27,739 bases of DNA from Bacteriovoracaceae bacterium UBA6144 (GTDB taxonomy: Bacteria; Bdellovibrionota; Bacteriovoracia; Bacteriovoracales; Bacteriovoracaceae). The stretch spans positions 1-27,739 of the forward strand of contig DIVA01000058.1 in the NCBI GenBank assembly GCA_002435705.1, written 5' to 3'. Each line of letters starts with the position of its first letter. The first letter of the stretch is position 1. The notes below the pieces were generated by a model that made no database searches, was not told the DNA's origin, and saw nothing but the letters and a program-made list of their open reading frames with translations. The translations under genes were made by a program, and so were the position numbers. Shown piece after piece: positions 22,051 to 27,739 of this stretch.

Positions 22051-23313
22051 CTAGTCCTGAATATGATGAAACTTCTTTAGGTCCATCTGACCTTCAGACT
22101 TCGCCACGATACAACTCACCACCGCATCCCCGGTCACATTCACCGCTGTACGGACCATGTCGAGTAGTCGATCCACGCCGATAATGAGACCAATTCCTTC
22201 GACGGGTAGATTCACCTGACGAAACACCATGGCCAGCATCACAAGACCCACACCGGGAACTCCCGCGGTGCCTATGGAGGCGAGTGTGGCGGTGAGGATC
22301 ACCATGAGGTAATCCGTAATCCCAAGATCAACTCCATAGACTTGGGCTACAAAAACGGTGGCCACTCCTTGCATGATGGCCGTGCCGTCCATGTTAATCG
22401 TCGCTCCCAAAGGAATAGTGAAAGAGGCAATGGAGTTAGAGACCCCTAGATCATCTTCCACCACCTCAAGGTTCACGGGCAGGGTGGCGTTGGAGCTGGC
22501 GGTAGAGAACGCAAAAATAGGAACACGTTTAAATTGACGAAAAAATGTCACGGGTGAGAGTCCAGTAAAAATTTTGAAGAGTCCGCCGTACACAAACACA
22601 CCATGCAGGATCAGCACTCCCAAAACGACGAAGAAATATTTGGCGAGAGGAAGAATGGCCGCGAAGCCTTGGGTAGCAAAAGTTTTAGTCAACAGACAGA
22701 AAACACCGAAGGGAGCAAAATTAATGAGCAGCAAGACCATTTTAAGAATCACATTATTGAGATCATTGAAGATGCCCGCAATCTTTTTTCCAGAATCGCC
22801 TGTCATTGTGAGGGCAATCCCAAAGAGGGCCCCGAAGACAATGATCTGAAGCATCTCGGCCTTCACCATTGATTCAAAGGGATTGGAAGGGAAAATATTT
22901 GAGATGACATCAATCAAAGGGGGAGTCGCTGCGGCCGAAAAACTCGCCTGGGAGAGTTCCATATTAAAGCCCGCACCTGGAGAAATAATCAGCGCCACAA
23001 TAATAGCGAGAGCGATGGCCAGGGCGGTTGTGGCCATGTAGAGACCCATGGTTTTGGTTCCGATGCGACCTAGTTTTTTGATATCATCCAGACTGGCCGT
23101 TCCGCAGACGATGGAGACAAAAACTAATGGAACTACCAGCACTTTAAGAGAAGCCAAGAACACGCGAGAGCCCACCTCAATCAGACCACCCAAGAAATAA
23201 GTATTAATCCAAGTGATGGGGCCCACGGAATTGAGAATTCCACCTAATACTAGACCGCTTAGCATGCCTATTAAGATATTACGTGTAAGTTTTGAAGATT
23301 GTGATGATGACAT
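22051..23313 (-). CDS. DAACS glutamate/dicarboxylate:cation symporter (GltP/DctA family)
   Basis: This trimeric elevator-type inner-membrane carrier couples uptake of acidic amino acids or C4-dicarboxylates to Na+ or H+. The 420 residues have the family signatures: STASSNATLP on hairpin 1 (270-279), GATINMDGTA on TM7 (303-312), and a TM8 of the form DxxxDxxRTxxN. That TM8 string matches the GltPh residues Asp390, Asp394, Arg397, Thr398 and Asn401. The retained arginine predicts an acidic substrate, not a neutral one. GAGGAG sits six bases before the ATG. It is the second organic-anion carrier in the window, with the DASS symporter at 1440-2840. It is monocistronic, with convergent genes on its 3' side and a divergent lipoprotein on its 5' side. 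Confidence 0.96.
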   Translation of the reverse strand: MSSSQSSKLTRNILIGMLSGLVLGGILNSVGPITWINTYFLGGLIEVGSRVFLASLKVLVVPLVFVSIVCGTASLDDIKKLGRIGTKTMGLYMATTALAIALAIIVALIISPGAGFNMELSQASFSAAATPPLIDVISNIFPSNPFESMVKAEMLQIIVFGALFGIALTMTGDSGKKIAGIFNDLNNVILKMVLLLINFAPFGVFCLLTKTFATQGFAAILPLAKYFFVVLGVLILHGVFVYGGLFKIFTGLSPVTFFRQFKRVPIFAFSTASSNATLPVNLEVVEDDLGVSNSIASFTIPLGATINMDGTAIMQGVATVFVAQVYGVDLGITDYLMVILTATLASIGTAGVPGVGLVMLAMVFRQVNLPVEGIGLIIGVDRLLDMVRTAVNVTGDAVVSCIVAKSEGQMDLKKFHHIQD

Positions 23314-23426
23314 AAGTGCTCCTCTCTAGACATTAATTTGAACGCGAATAAAAGCTGGGGTCAAGCACAACGTAAAAAGCGAAACACTCAGCTTTAGAGA
23401 AGTCTCTTTTGGGACGATAAAGCCTT

Positions 23427-24218
23427 ATGAAATTTTTCTCTCTTCTCCTTTTATTTTTCATTTTCGGCTGTTCAAAAAATGAAGATGTGCGTTCGGGCAA
23501 TTTTTCGCTCTCACCTTATGAATCCACGCAAAATTATTTCAAAACCTCAAAGCGTCTGGTGTTAGATGTGATCTATGAGTCGGGCAATGCTCCTTATACA
23601 GACACGGCGATTCAGCAGAATCCACTCTGGCAGCTCACAGAAGAAAATTTAGTGGCGATGTATTTGGGACGATCTGTATTACCAGAAATTGTCGTGCCTA
23701 AAAAAATTGAAGAGATGCGCGAGATCAGCGTTCAGAATAAAACCTCTTGGACAGTGGATGATATTCTCGCTCTCGCCCAGGCCCATCGCCGCGGACAATC
23801 TTCAGAGACCGAGTCACATTTTGTGATTTTGTTTGTGAAAGGTTATTTTAATGATGGCTCTAGAGATCTTGCCACCACTGTGGGAGTCTCTCTGGGGGGC
23901 ACAACGATCGTGGCTATTTTCAAAGACGTTGTGAAAAGTACAGAGTCACTCTCAAATCCCCTCGTCTCGCGCTATGTAGAGCAGGCGACTATCATTCATG
24001 AACTCGGACACGCGCTTGGTCTGGTGGATAATGGATTACCGATGAAAGAAGCGCACAAAGATGCAAACCATGGCCCTCACTGTGATAATCCTAATTGTGT
24101 GATGTACTGGCTCAATGAGGGCAAGGAAGACGTGCGCGAGTTCATGCGTAGATTTATTCTCAGTGGAAGTGTCATCATGTTTGATGACAAGTGTCTTAGA
24201 GATTCAAGAGAATATTAA
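23427..24218 (+). CDS. Metzincin-like zinc metallopeptidase lipoprotein
   Basis: The 263 residues begin with a lipoprotein-type signal (LLFFIFGCS, Cys15). The zinc motif HELGHALGLVD (191-201) gives His191, Glu192 and His195, the metzincin glycine at 198, and Asp201 where a third His usually stands. After it come HKDANHGPH and CDNPNCVMYW (219-228), whose CX4CXM spacing is that of archaemetzincins and whose Met226 may be the Met-turn. Asp201 as third ligand is known in snapalysins (HExxHxxGxxD). It thus combines marks of two families. It probably acts as an envelope-anchored peptidase, substrate unknown. The ribosome site is weak. The last 23 bases overlap the end of the convergent argH. Confidence 0.87.
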   Translation: MKFFSLLLLFFIFGCSKNEDVRSGNFSLSPYESTQNYFKTSKRLVLDVIYESGNAPYTDTAIQQNPLWQLTEENLVAMYLGRSVLPEIVVPKKIEEMREISVQNKTSWTVDDILALAQAHRRGQSSETESHFVILFVKGYFNDGSRDLATTVGVSLGGTTIVAIFKDVVKSTESLSNPLVSRYVEQATIIHELGHALGLVDNGLPMKEAHKDANHGPHCDNPNCVMYWLNEGKEDVREFMRRFILSGSVIMFDDKCLRDSREY

Positions 24219-25563
24219 TCTGCTCTTGAACTTGACCACGAGAAGTGCCACCTGCAAATTTTCTCTGCTCCACTGTTTTCTCGAAACTCAAGTGCGAGAG
24301 AAATTCAGCATCAATCAAATTCGTCATCTGTTTGAGAGCTGCCTCTGGGAGCTGATGGATTTGCACTTGCAATTTATCGGCGGCTTCAACCATGCTCGCC
24401 ACCAGTGCATAGGCGTCCCTAAAGGCGAAGCCCTTAAGCGTGAGAGCATCGGCGACCTCTGTGGCCAAAATGTGACCATGGTTTAACAGTGCCTCTGCCT
24501 TCGTGCCATCTACACTAAGTTCACTCACAAAAGGTGCGAACACTTCTAAAGTAAGTTTCACATCTTCTGTCACACGTAGATAAGGGATTTTTGCTTCATG
24601 CAAATCTGATCCATAACAGGTGCCTAAACCTTTGAGCAGCGTGAGAACTCCTGCACAGTCGCCCATCCAGAGAGCGGATTTGCCTCGCGCCAGCTCGGCG
24701 ATATCGGGGTTTCTCTTATTCGGCATAATAGAAGAGCCCGTAGACCAGTTGGGAGAGAGTTTAATCAGTCCCACCGGAGCGGAGGCCCAGTAGATAATGT
24801 CTTCACACAGTCTTGAAAGATGGGCCCCTAAAAATGAAGTGGCCTGGAGCATCTCCACCAATGAATCTCTATCCCCCACGCTGTCATAACTATTAAGGGG
24901 CGGTGATTGAAAGCCAAGCTGGCCTGCGATCTGTTTGAGATCGAGGGGGAGAGTTGTTCCGGCCAGAGCGGCAGATCCCAAAGGCATGACTTTGAGTGCA
25001 TTCGTTTTAACCGTTTCAAATTTTTCCATATCCCGCTTAAGCGCCCACGCATGACCCAGAATGGCCTGTGAAAGACGGATCGGCTGACCATTTTGGAGAT
25101 GAGTCATTCCGGGCACGATCACATCGATGTTTTTTTGGGCAAAGCCCACCATGCACTGTATGAGAGCTTTTAGAAGTCCCGTGATCTCCTGGGCCGTGTC
25201 TGCCACGTGGAGCTTAAGCGTGGTGGCGATGAGATCATTGCGGGAGCGGCCGGCGTGCATCTTTTTACCCAAGCCTTGGGAGTGTTCATTCACATAACGC
25301 TCGAGGTTCATGTGAATATCTTCATCCACAATTCGCCAGTCAAAGACCTGAGTTTTAATTTCCTCATGGGCTGCCAAAAGAGCCTTTTCTATGCGGGCGT
25401 TCTCTTCAGCAGTGAGGAGACCAATTTGTGTCAGTCCTCTGGCCCAGGCCAGCTGCACCTGAATCTCCTGCTGATAGAGCTTAGCATCGGGAATAACCCC
25501 ATTGGTAAAACTCGCGAGCAGGTCACTCTTCGTAGGCTGACGTTGGGTGCTGAGAACTGACAT
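24196..25563 (-). CDS. argH: Argininosuccinate lyase
   Basis: ArgH cleaves argininosuccinate to arginine and fumarate, the last step of arginine synthesis. The 455 residues match the family. Visible are HAGRSRND (103-110), the MTHLQNGQP block with His155, and the signature GSSIMPNKRNPD (276-287) holding the flexible catalytic Ser loop. AAAGGATC precedes the ATG by about six bases. It starts 15 bases after argG, so the two are cotranscribed and presumably share the ArgR-controlled promoter upstream of argG. The 3' end overlaps the convergent metallopeptidase gene by 23 bases; the argH C-terminus is encoded within that overlap. The protein looks intact. Confidence 0.98.
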   Translation of the reverse strand: MSVLSTQRQPTKSDLLASFTNGVIPDAKLYQQEIQVQLAWARGLTQIGLLTAEENARIEKALLAAHEEIKTQVFDWRIVDEDIHMNLERYVNEHSQGLGKKMHAGRSRNDLIATTLKLHVADTAQEITGLLKALIQCMVGFAQKNIDVIVPGMTHLQNGQPIRLSQAILGHAWALKRDMEKFETVKTNALKVMPLGSAALAGTTLPLDLKQIAGQLGFQSPPLNSYDSVGDRDSLVEMLQATSFLGAHLSRLCEDIIYWASAPVGLIKLSPNWSTGSSIMPNKRNPDIAELARGKSALWMGDCAGVLTLLKGLGTCYGSDLHEAKIPYLRVTEDVKLTLEVFAPFVSELSVDGTKAEALLNHGHILATEVADALTLKGFAFRDAYALVASMVEAADKLQVQIHQLPEAALKQMTNLIDAEFLSHLSFEKTVEQRKFAGGTSRGQVQEQINILLNL

Positions 25564-25578
25564 GGATGATCCTTTTAA

Positions 25579-26811
25579 TTATTTAAGCTCAAAACCCAAA
25601 CCATTCTTCGCATCACGCTGACCGGCCTTCCAGGGACCGTAGCACACAGTCTTCGAGTACCCATGAGCGTGCTTGTGCATCTGGAGTTTATCAATTTCAA
25701 AACTCACCCCCGCCTCATCATAGAGAGCGTAGTTTGAGACACGTGAGATGACTCGGGCCTGGCCCCCTTGAAGTTTGAGGGTGATTTCACCGTTTAGCGT
25801 TTTTGAGGCTTCTTTAAAGAAAGCTTCTGCTGCGAGGCGAGTGGGAGAGTGCCAGTGACCATCATAAATCGCTTCACCATATGAGATCGCCAGTGTGCGA
25901 GCGACGGAGAGAAGCTCTCTATCCCAAGTCAAATGCTTCAAGTTTCTGCAGGCCAAGTGCAGAAGTGTGCCTCCGGGAGTTTCATACACGCCGCGAGACT
26001 TCAGTCCGATCGTGCGCTCTTCCACTAAGTCCAGCACACCAATCCCTGCCGCCCCAGCGATTTGATTGAGTTCAGTCAAAAGAGCTGCAGGAGTGAGATC
26101 TTTTCCGTTCACGGATTGAGGAATCCCATTCTTGAAAGCGATGTTAACGGTGATTGAATCCTTGAGACTCTTTTCAGGAGTGGCCACCCACGAATAGACC
26201 GCGTTGAGGTCGTACTCTTGAGTAATATTTTCAAGCACGCCACCTTCACATGAACGGTGAAAGAGATTCACATCAACAGAGAAAAACTTTTCAGTGTTTT
26301 CAAAATGAATATTTTTTGTCGCAAGATAGTTGATCAGCTCTTTTCTTCCTTTGAAATCCCATTTCTTCCAAGGGGCAATCACTTCAATCTCTGGCGCCAA
26401 GTAGGCCCAAGATTTTTCAAAGCGTAACTGATCGTTGCCTTTTCCTGTCGCTCCGTGAGCAATGGCATCACAACCAAGCTTCTTAGCAAAAAAAGCCATT
26501 CTCTCAGAAATAAGCGGGCGACCCAAGGCCGTGCCTAATAGGTAGTCGTCTTGATATGTCGCTCCTGCACGAACGGCGACAAAAGCAAACTCACTGGCGA
26601 AGCGATCTTTAAGGTCTTCAAAAATGAACGAAGAGGCACCAAGTTCTTTGGCCCATTTCTCTAGATAGACTCCATCCGGAGCATTTCCAAGATCGGCACA
26701 GTAAGCGATCACTTCTGGATTGTTATAGGTGTCTTTGAGCCATGGAATGATGGCCGAGGTATCCAAACCACCGGAGAAGGCGAGAAGAATTTTTTTAGGT
26801 GTTGTGGTCAC
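25579..26811 (-). CDS. argG: Argininosuccinate synthase
   Basis: ArgG joins citrulline and aspartate with ATP to give argininosuccinate. The 410-residue protein is of the B. subtilis-type length (about 400), not the longer E. coli type. The N-terminal PP-loop AFSGGLDTS (11-19) binds ATP, and GATGKGNDQLRFE (about 118-130) is the aspartate/citrulline loop. The GTG start at 26811 has a strong AAGGAG five bases upstream. It leads the argGH operon and diverges from argC. A near-perfect ARG box lies about 40 bases before its start, over the likely transcription start. Confidence 0.98.
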   Translation of the reverse strand: MTTTPKKILLAFSGGLDTSAIIPWLKDTYNNPEVIAYCADLGNAPDGVYLEKWAKELGASSFIFEDLKDRFASEFAFVAVRAGATYQDDYLLGTALGRPLISERMAFFAKKLGCDAIAHGATGKGNDQLRFEKSWAYLAPEIEVIAPWKKWDFKGRKELINYLATKNIHFENTEKFFSVDVNLFHRSCEGGVLENITQEYDLNAVYSWVATPEKSLKDSITVNIAFKNGIPQSVNGKDLTPAALLTELNQIAGAAGIGVLDLVEERTIGLKSRGVYETPGGTLLHLACRNLKHLTWDRELLSVARTLAISYGEAIYDGHWHSPTRLAAEAFFKEASKTLNGEITLKLQGGQARVISRVSNYALYDEAGVSFEIDKLQMHKHAHGYSKTVCYGPWKAGQRDAKNGLGFELK

Positions 26812-26850
26812 AAAAGCTCCTTAACATAGGGTAAGATAAAAATGCACGCT

Positions 26851-26868
26851 TATGAATATTTATGCATA
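26851..26868. promoter_or_regulatory. ARG box 1 (predicted ArgR site), argG side
   Basis: TATGAATATTTATGCATA fits the ArgR consensus (WNTGAATWWWWATTCANW) at 17 of 18 positions; the one mismatch is G for T. It lies just downstream of a leftward TATAGT -10 box (26878-26873), where binding would cover the argG start of transcription. ArgR itself is not in the window. Confidence 0.82.
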
Positions 26869-26897
26869 AAAAACTATAAAAACAAGGAAATTATCCA

Positions 26898-26926
26898 TTG
26901 ACTTGCTTTTATTTGTGAATAATTAT
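26898..26926 (+). promoter_or_regulatory. Candidate argC promoter
   Basis: TTGACT (26898-26903), a 17-base spacer and AATTAT (26921-26926) form a sigma-70-like promoter reading toward argC. The -35 is five of six, the -10 four of six. ARG box 2 overlaps the -10, as expected for repression. Transcription would start near 26933, so a start at ATG 26935 would be almost leaderless. Confidence 0.55.
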
Positions 26927-26931
26927 GCAAA
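26914..26931. promoter_or_regulatory. ARG box 2 (predicted ArgR site), argC side
   Basis: TGTGAATAATTATGCAAA fits the ArgR consensus at 17 of 18 positions, with the same single G-for-T mismatch as box 1. It is 45 bases from box 1, not the 3-base spacing of E. coli operators, so each box probably serves its own promoter, or the two are bridged by one ArgR hexamer. Confidence 0.82.
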
Positions 26932-26934
26932 GCT

Positions 26935-27739
26935 ATGCATAAAGATAATTTTAATGTGGCTGTCGTTGGGGGATCTGGGTACTCAGGACTTGAGCTCGCA
27001 CGTATTCTTAAAAAACACCCTCAGGCCCAACTCAAAGCATCGGTGGGAACACGCGATATTGATACTCTTTGGTCAACACTCAATACACTTGATACGGTTT
27101 TCCTGGCGACACCGGCCGAAGTATCAATGGAGCTGGCGCCAAAAATTTTAGCGGCTGGTGTAAATGTTATCGATCTCTCCGGCGCCTTTCGTCTTAAGAC
27201 CACGGCCATCCTGGAAGACTATACAAAATGGTATAACTTTACTCACACGCAGATCAATTTGGTGGAGAAAGCGCACTATGGTCTAGTGCCTTGGACAAAA
27301 CCGATGACAGAGGCTGGGCCTCTATTGATCGCTAATCCAGGTTGCTATGCCACGGCCATTCTCATGGGGCTTTTGCCTCTTTTAAATGGCCAGCTGATTC
27401 ACCCTGACAGCTTAGTTATTGATGCTAAATCCGGAACGACGGGCGCAGGAAAAAAAGCCGTTGAGTCACAACTCTTCAGTGAAGTGGAGGGGGAGTGCCT
27501 GCCTTATAAAATAGGTAAACATCAACACCTTCCAGAGATCACTCTCTATGCAGAGAAGTTCTCATCCATCGCGATTGATCCATTCTTGACCACGAGCCTT
27601 CTGCCTGTGCGCCGGGGAATTACCGCTGGGATTTATGCTCAATTGCTAAAAGGTAAATCCTTATTAGATGTTGAGCTGGCCTTTAGAGAATATTATGCAA
27701 CTTACCCCTTTACGCTTAAAGGCCTCAACCTGAAGCGTG
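26935..27739 (+). CDS. argC: N-acetyl-gamma-glutamyl-phosphate reductase, cut by window edge
   Basis: ArgC reduces N-acetylglutamyl phosphate with NADPH to the semialdehyde, the third step of arginine synthesis. About 268 residues are visible of an expected 310-340. The N-terminal NADP loop VVGGSGYSGLEL, the VIDLSGAFRLK segment, the catalytic Cys in NPGCYATA, KSGTTGAGKKA and GKHQHLPEI are all present. The region between the NADP loop and FLATPAEVS is about 25 residues shorter than in E. coli ArgC. An in-frame stop lies at 26920, so the start is ATG 26935 or GTG 26956; neither has a good ribosome site. If transcription begins near 26933, the ATG would be leaderless and the GTG is the alternative. 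It diverges from argGH. Confidence 0.94.
   Translation, partial: MHKDNFNVAVVGGSGYSGLELARILKKHPQAQLKASVGTRDIDTLWSTLNTLDTVFLATPAEVSMELAPKILAAGVNVIDLSGAFRLKTTAILEDYTKWYNFTHTQINLVEKAHYGLVPWTKPMTEAGPLLIANPGCYATAILMGLLPLLNGQLIHPDSLVIDAKSGTTGAGKKAVESQLFSEVEGECLPYKIGKHQHLPEITLYAEKFSSIAIDPFLTTSLLPVRRGITAGIYAQLLKGKSLLDVELAFREYYATYPFTLKGLNLKR

Noticed and set aside
26903..27151. Rightward 82-codon frame over the start of argC
   Set aside because: It is out of frame with argC, whose NADP loop and catalytic Cys are clear. It is a shadow frame.

Overview
The window carries about 22 genes, packed almost edge to edge on both strands. It looks like a free-living Gram-negative bacterium. Many products have Sec signal peptides or lipoprotein-type N-termini, and start codons are a mix of ATG and GTG behind AAGGAG-like sites. 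The secreted trypsin-like protease, a metallopeptidase, a GH3 glycosidase and several large orphan exported proteins would suit a Bdellovibrionota-like (predatory or saprophytic deltaproteobacterial) lineage. That placement is an impression from gene content; no marker was aligned.

Layout. Positions 1-4985 form a C4 and gluconeogenic block. A leftward operon holds a Nif3-like protein, a DASS-family anion symporter and ATP-dependent PEP carboxykinase (cut by the window edge). Divergent from it is class II fructose-bisphosphate aldolase with a translationally coupled small secreted Cys protein. Positions 4989-6826 hold a leftward two-gene unit that looks like a polymorphic toxin/immunity pair: a Sec-exported protein with a glutamine-rich N-terminus and a colicin-D-like C-terminal tip, followed by a CPCC-type zinc-ribbon-like protein overlapping it by ATGA. 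Positions 7006-14138 hold a trypsin-like protease, release factor 3, a 733-residue orphan exported protein and a GH3 beta-glucosidase. Positions 14196-17183 encode a glycine decarboxylase P-protein that looks like a fusion of the two-subunit (GcvPA+GcvPB) form.

Positions 17286-22047 run rightward: an RsmJ-like rRNA methyltransferase, a PfkB/adenosine-kinase-like sugar kinase, asparaginyl-tRNA synthetase, a CAP-domain lipoprotein, a DUF4442 hotdog protein, and two overlapping small genes of unknown function in a more AT-rich patch. Then come a DAACS dicarboxylate/glutamate symporter (leftward) and a metzincin-like lipoprotein (rightward). The right end is an arginine block: argG-argH leftward and argC rightward (cut by the window edge), sharing a divergent control region with two 17/18 matches to the ArgR (ARG box) consensus.

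The clearest candidates for new biology are the poly-Q toxin/CPCC pair and the small overlapping pair near 21.5-22.0 kb. All five convergent junctions are overlapping or separated by 8 bases or fewer, with no visible terminator between the genes. I found no rRNA, tRNA, CRISPR array, insertion sequence or replication origin. No stretch longer than about 200 bases lacks a gene.
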